A stretch of DNA of 64,000 nt from Proteles cristata cristata (taxonomy: Eukaryota; Chordata; Mammalia; Carnivora; Hyaenidae): assembly GCA_017311185.1 (NCBI GenBank), contig JAESUZ010004141.1, positions 1,417,214 to 1,481,213 on the forward strand. Reading direction: 5' to 3'. The position numbers were made by a program, and so were the translations under genes. Below are positions 1-11,738 of this stretch, piece after piece (the stretch's first letter is position 1; the number at the start of each line of letters is the position of its first letter). Under the pieces are notes generated by a model. The model did not search any database. It worked only from the letters and a program-made list of their open reading frames with translations, and had not been told where the DNA came from.

Positions 1-178
1 CGGCATTCACACCAGCTAACCCCGAAGATCGCACTCAACTTGAGCCAGACAATCTATTTTAACATTTGATGCACAAACTTGTTTTGATGTCTGTCTCCCT
101 CTTTGTATCCTCAGGTCTGATACAGATTCTGGCATTTAGGAAACTCAGTATGTGTTTGTTGAATACATTAATAAGCAT
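1..178 (+). mobile_element. L2 LINE 3'-end relic
   Basis: The stretch from about 86 to 172 follows the L2 3' terminus pattern: 'TCTGTCTCCC', a bridge, 'GGCATTTAGGAAACTCAGT' in place of the usual 'gcacatagtaggtgctcaat', then 'TGTTTGTTGAATACATTA'. The element runs off the left edge. Strongly diverged; the assignment rests on remembered consensus, not alignment. Confidence 0.5.
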
Positions 179-1227
179 TTTAAAAAAGAGAAAGTGTAGT
201 CTGGTGTTTTTGTTACTTAGTTTTTATGTGTATTGAAAATGAAATTATTTATGTGTTTTTTTAAACACTAATATTCTTTTCAGTTAGGGGTAGGGAACAA
301 GGGAGGTGTTCCCTACAAGGGAACAAGGGATGACTGGGATGGCAAAGGGGCACCCCTGAACACAGCCTTAGTCTATGTTCTGAGGGCCCAGCTTTGCCCT
401 GTGCACAGGCAGAAAGTACAGACTCCTACCGTCATTGCACGCTGACAAACCACATGCAGGATGAAATTACCAGCAGGCAGCACGGGTATTTCCATTGTAG
501 CAGACACATGCGTCTCCATCAAGGGACTCAGCTAGGGTGTCACCAGACCCAAATCTTAGCCCTGAATCTGCACAAAGCAGAGTGCCCTTGGGACTCGTCC
601 TTCACATCGCCATCCCTGTGAAAATCAAACTTCATTTTGTGCTCAGCCAAAGTGGCTGGATAGCTATTTTATTATTGATCAAACAGGGCTCCACTGAGAG
701 CCACCCTGAGACGAGAAAAATCTTAAAAAGCTCTCTCGGCTAACTTAGGCAGCTATGATTCAAGTCAGAGAAACAAGCCCTGTATTTATTTGAGTACTAG
801 AGGCCTGCCTGTGTCAAGACAGAAGCTGAAAAGTCTTTTATCTGTCTGCCCTGGGTCAGGAACTCTGTAGCTACAAGCCCACGCTTTAATGCTCCTATTA
901 CCATGATCAGAGCAATCCACCCATACGGTGCTTCCCAGACCATGCTTCCTTTATTGGCAATGTCTGGGTTGACATGGAAACCTCTAGCCATTTGGATAGT
1001 TGCAAATATTTAGGTGTTTGGTGCCATGTAGCCAGAGTCCCCAATGTGTCTTCATGGGGTTGGTGCTCCCTGCATGTATTTTAAGGACAGTGTCTTCCAG
1101 CTTCTCAATATCTGCTCAGAAGGAGGATTCCGGTTTCTCTCTTTGGAAGTCCTACTTAGAAAAACAAAAATAGGGATAGTGCAATAGGTATTTCATTTTT
1201 CTTACTCCATTTATTCTGCACAGATAG
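179..1227. other. Non-coding stretch, no gene seen
   Basis: Open frames of 60-75 codons occur on both strands, but none has a recognisable domain or splice context. The only structure seen is the small hairpin at 291-315. Nothing else supports a feature. Confidence 0.6.
291..315. repeat. Perfect 9-bp stem hairpin
   Basis: TAGGGAACA at 291-299 is the exact reverse complement of TGTTCCCTA at 307-315, with a 7-nt loop. The segment GGGAACAAGGGA (293-304) recurs directly at 319-330, so a local duplication overlaps the hairpin. No function is implied. Confidence 0.7.
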
Positions 1228-1352
1228 TTATGAATTTTCCCCATCTTATAAATGCCCTTAGAACTTATGCAAGGTCACACACTTGTAAGAAATAGAGGTT
1301 GGAATCAGATCCAGGAAAATAGCCGAGGTGAGATTCAAGCCCACTACTTTAT
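1228..1352 (-). mobile_element. MIR SINE relic, antisense
   Basis: The order of landmarks matches an antisense MIR core: 'CCCCATCTTATAAATG', 'CAAGGTCACACACTTGTAAG', then 'TTGGAATCAGATCCAGG' and 'GATTCAAGCCC' (remnant of the tRNA-like B box). Divergence is high, as expected for a mammalian-wide repeat. Confidence 0.55.
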
Positions 1353-1819
1353 GTTGCTGGGGTGGTGGGGGGAGGGTAGTTCCAGCAGAACTGGAGATAG
1401 ACCCGAGGGGTTATTGATGGAATAACAGTAACTGGAGGAACAGTCTCCAGTCTCCTGCCTCCAATTCTCTCTCCCCCAGACTGGGAAGAAGAATGGTACT
1501 TTCTTAAGAATTTACTTAATCAAGCCCTTGTAAGTGGTGATTTCAAGTCACCAGCAGGGTCTTTATGTAGCTAAAGGAACAGCCATTAAGAGTGGGAGGT
1601 TCAGTAATGGGCCCATTTTTTATTCTCAGTGGCCCAAAAGGGTACAGTTTGAAAGGAGTTTGGGGGCTTGGGGGAGAGGAATTAAACTAATACTGATTTG
1701 CATAGTGATGTAGGCTATTAACTTCATTGTGAGCTAAGATGGACTTGCAAATTATGGAACAGTTAGGTGAGCTATCTTTCCTTCCTTATTGCTCTGAATT
1801 AATGCTCATCCTTGGGAGA

Positions 1820-1858
1820 GGTGTGTGTGTGTATGTGAGAGAGAGAGAGAGAGATATG
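1820..1858. repeat. (GT)n/(GA)n microsatellite
   Basis: A GT run interrupted by TATG is followed by an uninterrupted GA run of about 8 units. A compound dinucleotide repeat that is likely polymorphic. Confidence 0.85.
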
Positions 1859-1889
1859 TCTTTGAGGCTCTTTGTGTCTGATTAAAAAA

Positions 1890-2096
1890 TTGCTTCTAGA
1901 CCTACACTATCTTCTGTAGTAGCCATGAGCCATATATTGCTATTTAAATTTAAATTAATTAAGGTTAAAATTAAATACAATTAAAAATTAAGTTTCTTAG
2001 TCACATTAGTGACTGACTAGTGGCTATAGTTTTGGACAGCACAGACACTGAACATTTTCGTCATTACAGAAAGTCATATGGGACAGCATTGCTCAT
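1890..2096. mobile_element. Non-autonomous DNA transposon relic (hAT-like)
   Basis: The sequence has the known layout 'GTAGTAGCCATGAGCCATA', an AT-rich centre (TTTAAATTTAAATTAATTAA), 'GTGGCTATAGTTTTGGACAG', then 'AGAAAGTCATATGGGACAGC'. This matches a common mammalian MER-type element whose ends carry 'GTCCAAT' and 'TTGGACAGC' inverted termini. The exact family is not assigned. Confidence 0.5.
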
Positions 2097-2198
2097 GACC
2101 CTTGGAAGAACACATAGCAACTCATGCTTGGAGGTTGACTTCAGCAGGGACAAATTTGGAATGCTAAGTCATATCTGACTTACATATCTGGGGCCTGA

Positions 2199-2230
2199 TT
2201 ACACTTGATTGAAATTACACTTGATTGAAA
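2199..2230. repeat. Exact 16-bp tandem duplication
   Basis: TTACACTTGATTGAAA is present twice in a row with no mismatch (2199-2214 and 2215-2230). An exact copy suggests a recent replication-slippage event. Confidence 0.85.
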
Positions 2231-2621
2231 AAGTGTATGGATACCTGTGGTTACTGGAGGAAATGGCTGTTAAGGTAAAAGGCTAAAGCCAAGGACCAAT
2301 ATTGAGCTTTAAGATGTTTAGATGGGAAGCATGGAGCTAAGGTGTGAAGGGCTTGCATGATCTGGAGGTAAAGGGCATAGGCATTGGAAGGTCAAAGCCT
2401 TGTGAAGCAAGAGTGTGTGGTGAATCACTATGGAAGACATAAGTCTTTCCTTCTTTCTCTTGATAGGAAGAAAAGAGATGAGGGCAGAACCAGTAGATGG
2501 TATCAAAGTTGACCCTTCCTTCATACTCAAGTGTCTTGGAAGGTGATCTAAACTTGTCTCTACTTTATGACTGAATTCTCAGAGGGATTTCCTTTGGACC
2601 TTGAGGTCTCGTTCCAAGGGT

Positions 2622-3064
2622 CTATGCTAGTTTGCTAGGGCTAGAAACTAACAAAGTGCCAAAAATTGGGTGTTTTCAAACCACAGAAATTTATTCTCTT
2701 AGCATTCCGGAGTCTAGAAGTGCCAAATCAGGATGCAAGTAGGGCCATGCTTCCTCTGAAGACTATAGGTGAGAATCCTTCCTTGCCTCTTCCAGCTTTT
2801 GCTGGTGGCTGCGAGTCCTTGTGTTCCCTGGTGTAGATGCAGCACTACCGTCTCTGCCTCTGCTTTCACATGGCCTTCTCACCTGTGTGTCTGTGTGCAA
2901 ATAGTCCTCCCTTTATAGGGACACCAGTCATATTGGTGTTAGGGCCCACTCTCATCCAGTTTGGTTTCATCTTCATTACATCCGCAGAGATCCTATTCAC
3001 AGGTTCCAGTTGGGCATGAGTTTTGTGTGTGTTGGGGCAGGGGGACACACTTCAGTACAGTCCC
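2622..3064 (-). mobile_element. MaLR-like solo LTR relic, antisense
   Basis: Antisense landmarks occur in the right order: 'GCTAGTTTGCTAGGGCTAGA', 'CCACAGAAATTTATTCTCTT', 'CACATGGCCTTCTCACCTGT', 'AGGGACACCAGTCATATTGG', 'TTAGGGCCCACTCTCATCCA', and near the end 'GGGGGACACACTTCAGTAC'. This is the same family as the LTR at 50,430-50,832. LTR class is inferred from the remembered TG...CA-ended consensus; no internal proviral sequence is present. Confidence 0.55.
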
Positions 3065-6000
3065 TGACTTGGTGCCCCTCATCTATTGGTTTAATGCGAG
3101 TAGAACTAGAGATCTTATGTTTTCATTTATTCCCTTAACTCATTTTAGAAAGTTTGTCCACAACTTACTGTGTCCAAGCTGTATGTAGTTGGCACTGGAG
3201 GAGGGGGGGGGTCGGAGGGCACAAAGAATAGCCCCAGCCCTTGACCTTAATTAAGCTCCTTGCAGTCTCTTGCATGTGTATTTCAGTTTTTCTCTGGGAA
3301 GGTGAGAGTGCATCAAGAACTGTCCAGTCTTCCTTATTTATGGAATTCGGGTAGGTAGATGAGGAAGGAAATCAGAGACAGCAGTGGAGCCAAGGAGCTT
3401 AGGGAATAAGCCTGCAGTGGGCAGAGCCCTACCTGTAGCGAACCCTTAGTTGGAAGGGTGTCTTCATACCCTTCATGCCTACAGGAACTTTCAGATCTGA
3501 CCCAGACAAGGTGTTCATAACCTCCAGATTATCCCTGTACAAATCTCATTTTTGGGTGGTTATATAAATCATATTAATGGAAGTCCCTTTGCAAAGGAAA
3601 TCTATTTTGATACCATTATAATTTATGGCAATGAACAATTTTAATATACCCAAGAGTTATCTGGATGTATAATGAGCCATCCACACAATGGGATTTAAAA
3701 AAATTATCTCTTTATTAGAATTTGATATTGACTCATCATACAATAATGAATTTCCCTCAGTCCAGCCCTGGGGGTGGGGGTAGGCAGATGAAAAGAGCTG
3801 GGAATTGTTTTTTTTTTCCCTCCCAAATAGAATTGATGAGACCCAAATATCCAATTGGATACACTCCCTGCAATCTGCCCTCTGCCTCCCCGCCACCTTA
3901 GGACCCATCAGTGCTGCCTGTGGCATATGTATGATGCCTCCTGTTCTTTAGGAGGAAACCACTTGCACATAATTTGTATAGGAGAAAAAGGCTCTGTTTT
4001 GGTGTTCAGTTGAATTTTGCATTAATTGCTCCCTGATACCAGTCAAAATTTTTTCTCTGTGTGAAGTGCTTTTGCTTGGCCCAGTTCTCCCCAGGTGGAA
4101 GAACGTTCTGCTGGTATCTGATAAACAACCTCACTATTGCCCACACTAGTCCTTTAGAAAGATCTACAGTGGTTTTTGTATGAAGCTAATATGAGTGTTG
4201 AGTGTACCAGGGCTCTCTTTGGGTGACCTCCAATTACGGTGTCATTATTAATAGAAGCTCTTCTTCTGTTTCCTCTCATTATGCAGCTCAATTACAGACT
4301 CTCTCTCAACTTTTATGTCCTTTCCATTTGTTTACCGCTGGTTGGTGAGCATTTTCAGGTGGAGCCAATCCACTTGATGCTAAGGAGTGTGGCCAGTCCT
4401 ATGTCTTCTAATCAAAGCATGTGTCACACTATTATTTTTCAAGACAAAATTGCAGTAAGAAAAGAAGAACACTGATTGTACGTGAAGTGCTACTAGAAGC
4501 AATTAAAGGGTTCAGAAGGTGAATTTCATTAATGCTGTGTTACTGGGAGAGCTCAGCCCCTTGCTAAAAACCATCTGGCAAATCTCATTTTCTCTCTTTA
4601 GTGGTAAAGGTCCAGGGAGGTCTCAGTGAGTCTAATGAGGCCATGGAGAAGCTGGGTCCAGAAAGGGCCAGCAGTTGCATACGGTCCCTCTGACTGCTGT
4701 CAGAAATTTCAAACAAGGCTTCCGTTTAGCAGAAAGATGACCTCCCTTCTGCCAGGACCCTGTATTTCAGGCGTAGAGCTGTAACTGTGTTGAATGAAGT
4801 GGGAAGATGAGGCAGCTAATTGAACTGAGTGGTGAGGACTTGCTGTGGAGAGAGAAAACACTGTTTTTAGCCCCCAATTTTCTAGGTTTATCTTTTAAAA
4901 CATACACCTGAATTCCAACCCTTCAAATAAACCCCACACAAAACCCTTTATTTGACATAGCCTTAGCTGTCAAAATGTTTCATTACACTAGAAAACGTGT
5001 GTACTCTTAATATTTTCAAAACAGAGTATGTGCTGTAGCAGTCAGGGGACATGCAGACAGATGCCTCGGAGCTATTAGTGAAGTCAGGTGTTTCTGAAAG
5101 TTCCCACCCATGGCGTCTTCTGAGGGTAGGTCCGCTCATTAGTGAAGATGCGTGAATTTTTTTTCCAGAACGCTTTGCTTGCTGAGATAGTCAATGGGAA
5201 AAGCGCTAAGACTCCAGGGAAAAGGTTTAATAAAGAAGTGTGTCTGTCTCTTGGGGGCCCTTTGTCTGGTATTGGGTGTGTCCTTCCAGCGTCAGCATGT
5301 TGGTCTCAGGGTGGTCTAGGTGTGGCACTTACTTTGCAGTATGGTGTTCATGAGTCAACACAGAAGGCCGTCACTGCAGCTCCAACATTCCTGATGGAAT
5401 TCGTTTTTCCAGCGGTTACTATAATAACCATAATCAATCTCCTCACTGCCAAGCACAGAATTCCCATATAGCAGTTCCAAGTGATGTGGAATGATATGCC
5501 AATCAGATAAATAGTGTTAAATTGCACTAAACAACAGTGACAAATGGCATGGATACACACACTGAAATCGTGTTTCTTCTTAGATCCACCGTGGAACTCA
5601 AGGGCATTGGAGTGAAGTCCATCATGGCATCAGTGAGTGCCGGGGTGTCAGGTCTTTTAGGGTGTTGTCAGTGTGTAGTGCAAAACAAGCCACTGCCAAA
5701 TTTGATGGCTTTAACAGTGGCAGTGTTTTCTTTTCCATGAGTCTCCACTTGGAGCTGGCTGGGTTCAGCTGGATATTTCTTTTGTTCCATGAGAGGCTGC
5801 TGGGGCCAGAACACTCAAGACGGAGTCTTCATTCCATGGCTTCCACCTCAGCTGGGATGGCTGGGGCATTCTCTCACTTCCTCTCTCTTTCCATGTGACA
5901 TTTCTGGTGTGTTGCTGGGCCTCTCCTCATAGTGGCTCAGGGATCCAACTGAGTACATTCCAGGAGGACAAGCCACAGTGTGCAAACTCCAATCCAGTGT

Positions 6001-6170
6001 GTTGGAGTCATGCTTGCTAATGTCCCAGTGACCAAAGCAGGTCAGCAGCCATGCCCAGAGTCACTGTGGGAGGGCACTACATAAAGACCGTGTGATTACA
6101 GGGAAGCGTGGCTTATTGGTGGCCACCAAAATAATTATTTTATACTAGGAGTGTTCCTGACTGAGCCTCA
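3065..6170. other. Unannotated non-coding stretch
   Basis: No gene, young repeat or RNA gene is recognised in these 3.1 kb. A G-rich run lies near 3,198-3,215. Between about 4,215 and 4,310 there are several ATTA/TAAT cores (CAATTACGG, ATTATTAATAG, TCAATTACAG), which could be part of a conserved element. The best open frame (5,142-5,471 +, 109 codons) overlaps an antisense frame and has no family features. Confidence 0.5.
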
Positions 6171-6179
6171 GAAGTACAT

Positions 6180-6201
6180 ACACACACACACACACACACA
6201 C
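6180..6201. repeat. (CA)n microsatellite
   Basis: About 11 uninterrupted CA units follow TACATA. Confidence 0.9.
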
Positions 6202-6234
6202 GAAGATAGGTACTATCAAGAGACCAGAGCATCT

Positions 6235-6925
6235 TACTCTGTGGTTCTAAAATATGTCCCTCCTCATTCCCCTAACAGTTTTCTTGATATATAATTTACA
6301 TATCATAAAATCAACCTATTTAAAGTATAAAGTTCAATGGTTTCTAGTTTACAGGGTTTTATAACCATTACCATAGCCCAATTTTAGGATATTTTATTCC
6401 CCAAAGAATACTTAGACCCATCAAAACTTCATGTCTCACCCCCACGCCCCTTGTCCCCAGCCATAGGCAATCACTAATCCATTCTCTCTTTCTTTCTTTC
6501 TTTCTTTTTTTTTTTTTTAATAGATTTGCCTATGTTGGACATTTCACATAAATGAAATCATCCAATATGTGGCTTTTTATGACTGGGTTCTTTTGCTTAG
6601 CATGTTTCCAAGATTTATCCAGGTTATATTATGTAGGAGCACTTCCTTCCTTTTATAGATGAATAATATTCCATTGTGTGGATAGGTATACCACGTTTTG
6701 TTTATCCATTCGTCAGATGATGGATATTTGGGTTGTTTCCGTTTTTGGCTGTCATGAGTAATGTTGCTATGAACATTCATGTCCAAGATTTTGTGTGAAT
6801 GTATTTCATTTCACTTGGGTAGATATCAAGGAGTATAATTGATGGGCCAAAACTCTGCGTTTGTCATTGTGAGGAACTGCCAAAATGTTTTCGAAAGTGG
6901 CTGCACCATTTTACTTTCCCATGTT
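6235..6925 (-). mobile_element. L1M-type LINE 3' portion, antisense
   Basis: Landmarks of an antisense L1M end run in order: 'AAAGTATAAAGTTCAATGG', 'ATAACCATTACCATAGCCCA', 'AATCATCCAATATGTGGC', 'TGGGTTCTTTTGCTTAGCAT', 'GAATAATATTCCATTGTGTG', 'TTTATCCATTCGTCAGATGA', 'GGATATTTGGGTTGTTTCC'. The part with GAATAATATTCCATTG is antisense ORF2 C-terminus. A TTTC repeat and T run sit at about 6,486-6,520. No intact reading frame remains. Confidence 0.7.
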
Positions 6926-7106
6926 TGTTTCTATGCTAGCAGAGGACAGATATTCCCTTGTTTAAGATGGCATGGTAGAGAGGTAGAGGAAAGACAATCT
7001 GCTGTCTCAAAGTCACTTTTGGTCTCCAAATTCCTATCAGTGGCTGATTCCCAGTGCCAGAACAAATAGTGGAGTTAACAGTAATATTTGAGTGGTTTGG
7101 TATTTT

Positions 7107-7319
7107 TTTTTTTAATGTTTTATTTATTTCTAGGAGAGAGATAGAGACAGCATGAGCAGGGGAGGGTCAGAGAGAGAGGGAGTCACAGACTGAAACAGGC
7201 TCCAGGCTCTGAGCTGGCAGTCAGCACAGAGCCCGATGCGGGGCTCGAACCCACGAACCGTGAGATCATGACCCAAGGGAAAGTCGAACGCTTAACCGAC
7301 TAAGCCACCCAGGCGCCCC
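7107..7319 (-). mobile_element. CAN-SINE (young feliform subfamily), antisense
   Basis: A complete antisense tRNA-Lys-derived SINE runs from a T-rich tail at 7,107 to the head complement CCACCCAGGCGCCCC. The Pol III B box reads as GGGCTCGAACCC (complement of GGGTTCGAGCCC). It is flanked by a perfect 19-bp target duplication TTGAGTGGTTTGGTATTTT (7,088-7,106 and 7,320-7,338), so it is a clean retrotransposition. Its body carries GTCACAGACTGAAACAGG, shared with the copies at 43,012 and 45,066. Confidence 0.95.
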
Positions 7320-7338
7320 TTGAGTGGTTTGGTATTTT

Positions 7339-9146
7339 AGATGCCAATCACCAAGATGCCGAAGAGCAGCAGAGGTTGTGGGCAGTGTGGTCTAGGCTCC
7401 CTGACTAGTGCATCTCTGCATGACGGCCGGACTGTACATCCTTTGCATCACCCACATGTGTCCTCCACAAGGTGAAAGGCTGAGGGCTCTCAGAACGCTG
7501 CCAGGAAGACAAAACAAGGAAAGCTTGAACCACTATATAAGCATCTAGTAAACCAAATTCAGTTTTCAGGCATTTCTTATTTTGCTTAATCCCAGCTCTG
7601 TGTCCCAGCCAGCCAGGGAGCATGTGCCCCAAATTCCTGAGGTAGACTTGAGAGAGAACCAAGTCAAAGCCCAAAGAGTGTTCAGCATAGAAAAATCTCA
7701 GCTATTGTGTCGTGCTTCATGGAGGCTAGTGGGATGTTTCTGTGGTAAGAATCTGAGGCTCTGAGGGGCCAGGGAATTCAGAACATAGACTCAGGAGATG
7801 CTGTCTTTCTTCTTGACTTGACCAGAGGGCCAGGGAGCTATTTTCCATCACTTCTTTCCAACTCCTTTTATGGAGTTAATCTCCTGAGGTAATAGCTCAG
7901 GTTTCTTTTAAGTACAAAGAATCTTCTCTTACGTGCTGTGTGTGGGGTGGCTGGATCTGAGTGGCAGCCTGGTGTTTGTCATTCCAACCAGCCAGGCACC
8001 CTCGTTCACATTTACTAAGTCCCCTCTGGATCATGGCCTGGAATGGGAAGGCTACAACTAGAGCCTTGTACGTGAAAACATATCTTAATAAAAATACAAC
8101 TGATTTCATTTTAGTGGGTTCTTAAAATGTCCTACAAGGATGGGCTCTTCTCTGTTTGTAACTTCCCGGTATGGAATTGTCCACATACTCTGTTTCCCAC
8201 AGAGAATTTTGGGGTTGCTGAGGGCAAGGCTGGCTTTCTTTATAGTTACCTTGCCACAGCCCAGTCACTGGACATCACAGAGCAGGCTTGTGGTTAGCGT
8301 TTGGAGAGGGAATGGAAACGTGAATGGATGAGGACAGTGACATGAGGAAGGTGTGTCTTCATGTATCTGAGGGGCTCTCACCTGACAAGGAGCCAGTCGT
8401 GACCTAGGGATGGCTGTGGGAGGATTTGCTCTTGATATAAGGAAATAAGTAGCATTGGAATGGGTGCTTCGGGAAGAGGCGGTTTTCTGGTCGCTTTGTG
8501 TTCAGACGGAAGCCAGACATCCCTCTGGAGAAAGAGGTGAGGGGATTCCTGCCGAAGGGCTGGATGACTGCTCTGAGCCCCTTCCCATTCTCACCGAGGT
8601 CCAGCTGCAGCTGGAAGCAGCTTCTGTTTTTCTAAACTAATGTTAAGGCAGCCTTAACTCTTCCTCATAAACGTACTCCACGAGGTATTTGGGTAATATA
8701 GATTATACTTAAGACTTTGTACTAGGAACTAGAGAGGGCAGCAGCTGTCTGTCCCCTAAGCCCCCCTTTGATGTCTCTCCCTGGTCTCCTTGTTGGCCAC
8801 CAGCGTCAGGCCCTTTGTTTCTTCATCTCTGTGTCTCTCCCCACATTCCCACTCTGGGATCCTCTCTCCTTTTCTTAGATGTCTCTCTGCCCTTCTCCTG
8901 TTCTGAGAGGAGCCATGGAACTTTCTGGTCTCTCCAGTCCTGTGCACCTGCACCCTCACCTCTGCTCCCACACACATCCTTAACCACTAAAGATGCCTAC
9001 AGCCAACAGGACCCTTTCAGTGGAAGTATTTATTGACATAAGTCTGTTGTGGAATCTTTGTGATAATTCAACATTTTCAGATTCAGATAGAAGAGAGAGA
9101 AAGAAAACGAGTACCCCTTTTGTTTTGTATTTAGAAATGCCTTGAA
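7339..9146. other. Non-coding stretch, no gene seen
   Basis: 1.8 kb with no recognised repeat or gene. Short overlapping frames on both strands (60-90 codons) show no family features. Confidence 0.55.
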
Positions 9147-9345
9147 GGGCGCCTTGGTGGCTCATTCGGTTACGCATGGACTTTGGCTCAGGTCATGACC
9201 TCATGGTTCATGGGTTCAAGCCCTCAGTCAGGCTCTATGCTGACAGCTTCGGATCCTGTGTCTCCCTCTCTCTCTGCCCCTCACCACTGGAGCTCCCTCG
9301 CTCCCTCTTGCTCTCTCTCTTTCAAAAATAAACATTAAAAAAGAA
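9147..9345 (+). mobile_element. CAN-SINE, sense
   Basis: Head GGGCGCCTTGGTGGCTCATT, degraded B box GGGTTCAAGCCC, CT-rich body and tail AAAAATAAACATTAAAAAA. The flanks share TTAGAAATGCCT (9,131-9,142 and 9,346-9,357), a 12-bp target duplication. Several substitutions in the promoter boxes and body make it older than the 7,107 copy. Confidence 0.92.
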
Positions 9346-9479
9346 TTAGAAATGCCTAGAGCCTTTTGCAGCCGCACCCCCCTCTGCACCTGGAAGAAAT
9401 GCAGCAGTTCGTGTCAGTGAGGTTGGGGAGGGTGGGGAATGTGAGGGTGGTGCTTCTCAAGACATAGTCAATGTCCTCA

Positions 9480-9735
9480 GGAAAGCCTCGCTTGAGCCCC
9501 AAGATTGGGTGAGCCGCTCCTTGCCCCATAGTCCCATATGCTTCTCCTTATCACATTTAGCAAAGTGGTGACTGTATATTTATATGTAACATCATTATTA
9601 TTTTTATTCCCCATGATATTTTAAGCTCCATAACACCAGAGGTTGTGTCGATTTGGGTTCACCATTGAATCCACACACGGGCAGCAAAAATTCTGGACAT
9701 AGAGTAAGTGCTTAATTAATATTAAATGAAAAGCA
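9480..9735 (+). mobile_element. L2 LINE 3'-end relic
   Basis: The order 'GCTTCTCCTTATCACATTT', 'TATTTATATGTAAC', 'TTCCCCATGATATTTTAAGC', 'CATTGAATCC', 'TCTGGACATAGAGTAAGTGC', 'TTAATTAATATTAAATGAA' is that of the L2 3' UTR (Pol II-type gene tail ending in an age-degraded 'tgaatgaatga'). Confidence 0.6.
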
Positions 9736-11168
9736 GATAGAAATACAAACGTGAAATTTTTACATGCACATATTTTAAATAAATACCAATTTATAATGGA
9801 CTGCAGATCGGTCTTTGGAAGGAGATTAGCTTCATGGTTGCGCTTGGTTTCAGGTACCTGAGGGAGAACCAAATGAAACCCACATGAGAGCACCCACCAT
9901 CCCCAGCCTCAGTCCCTGTCACCTCCAAGGGACCAAAGCTCCCACCTCGGTTGCCCAGTCAAGCCTGCAGGTGCCAAGACTGGAGCCCAGACCTCCACTT
10001 TAGGGAGCCTGCCACACAGAATTAAGAGCGCTTTTGATACACCCGGTGGCATATCACAGGAAGAGACCCAAGGACAAGGACGACTTTATTTTGTCGGGAG
10101 GACGTCTAGTCAAAAGGAAAGGGCGAATGATCAGGAAAATTGGTGCAGAGTTAGGACTTATAGAGATAAGACTAGAAGAAACAAGAGAAGTCGGAGAGTT
10201 CATGGAGTATCTTCCAGAAACCTGAGCAATCAAATGCATTCTCTATGCAATATGAGGCAATGGGGTGGCCAGAGCAGAGGCCAGGACTGGTGTGGAGGAG
10301 TTTGCTACTAGTTGAATAGGCAGAAGAGGAAAGGCATAGGGAGGAGGAAAGAAGATCTTACGTCAGGTGCAGAAGGAAAATTGCAGGCAGGCCAGGTTCA
10401 CTCATCAGCTCGTTCACATCTGAGATGAGCCCTGGGTGGATGGACATGAAGCTTGCAGTTTTCAGGGTGATTACATCCAACCACACTTCCTCCTTCCCCT
10501 TCCCAGGTGTGGCCCCAGCACCAACCACATGGCTCCACGTAGACCTTGAAGAATGGCGATGAAGGTACAGTGGTGCCAGTGGAGCCCTAAGAAGGAGATT
10601 CAAGAAGAAAGGATGGTCCAGAGATCCTGGAGGCGGGTGAGTCTACCCCCATCCCCACCAGCTTGCCTGCCCATCGCCAAACTGCCTATTGATATTTATT
10701 TGCTTCTTGTTTATTTGATAGGACCACATACATACACATAGTGGCTGGCATACACAATTAATCAGGCGGAGTATTTCTGATTTGTGGTTTAACCCTGCCC
10801 TGCACTTAACAGGCCTAGGTCCCAGGGCCCCATGGCTGTCTCACACGGTTCCCTAGCAACCAGATGAGACAGGGAAATCTGCAGTTTCATCACAAGATTC
10901 GAGGTCAATTAATATTCATTAGCAGTGCCTGTGTTTGGCTGCTAGGAGACATTATGGAGAAAAAAAAATCTTTGTTGCCTGAATGGGGGATGGAAAGGGT
11001 GTAGGGACCAGTGAATATGTATATTATGTACTGAAGATGTGTTTTCTTATACTACACAGCCTTTCTGTACCTGTGCATGCAGATTAAAAAAAATTTCCTC
11101 CGTATTTATAATTACCCTTCTAAGGTTATTATATGGGAATAGGCTTCAGAAAGAAAAGGAAGGTTCTA
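9736..11168. other. Unannotated non-coding stretch
   Basis: No gene seen. It contains an X-box-like site (10,847-10,860) followed at about 10,905-10,925 by GGTCAATTAATATTCATTAG, an ATTA-rich core. The remaining sequence is unremarkable. Confidence 0.5.
10847..10860. promoter_or_regulatory. RFX X-box-like motif
   Basis: GGTTCCCTAGCAAC fits the X-box form RGYYRCC-N(1-3)-RGYAAC with one mismatch in the left half. RFX factors bind such sites in ciliary and MHC class II promoters and in enhancers. There is no adjacent promoter here, so function is speculative. Confidence 0.3.
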
Positions 11169-11360
11169 TGGGGTGGCTCAGACAGTCAGGTGTCTGACTC
11201 TTGATTTTGGCTCAGGTCATGATCTCACTGTTTGTGGGTTCGAGTCTCACATTAGGCTCTGTGCTGACAGTGTGAAGCCTGCTTGTGATTCTCTCATTCC
11301 ACTCTACACCTCAAAAATAAACAAACATTAAAAAAAACACTGCTCTTAAAAAAAAAAAAA
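11169..11360 (+). mobile_element. CAN-SINE, sense
   Basis: Starts GGGGTGGCTCAGACAGTCAG (the very first head bases are lost or changed), B box GGGTTCGAGTC, tail of A runs. Target duplication AGGAAGGTTCTA lies at 11,157-11,168 and 11,361-11,372. The CT-rich region is short, so a small internal deletion is likely. Confidence 0.9.
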
Positions 11361-11472
11361 AGGAAGGTTCTACTCCAAAATATTAGTCATGGCCTATTCA
11401 GGTCACCTGAAATTACATCACTGGTAAGTTTTTTTTTTGACTTGATTATGCTTAATGCTCCTATAATCTTTT

Positions 11473-11713
11473 TTTAGTGTTTTTAAAATTAAAAAAAAAA
11501 TTTCTTGAGACAGAGAAAGAACATGAGCAGGGGAAGGGCAGAGAGAGAGAGAGAGAGAGGAGGGGGAGAGGGAGGGAGACACAGAATAGGAAGCAGGCTC
11601 CAGGTTCTGAACTGTCAGCACAGAGCCCTGTGTGGGGCTCGAACCCACGAACCCAAAATCATGACCCGAACCTAAGTCAGAGACTCAACCGACTGAGCCA
11701 CCCAGACACCCCA
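11473..11713 (-). mobile_element. CAN-SINE, antisense
   Basis: Antisense copy with tail AAATTAAAAAAAAAA region near 11,486, a GA-rich stretch (antisense of the CT body), GGGGCTCGAACCCACGAACC for the B-box zone and a CCACCCAGACACCCC head. Flanks share approximately CTATAATCTTTT / CTGTAATCTTTT, a slightly diverged target duplication. Confidence 0.92.
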
Positions 11714-11738
11714 CCTCTGTAATCTTTTAAAGTAACTT

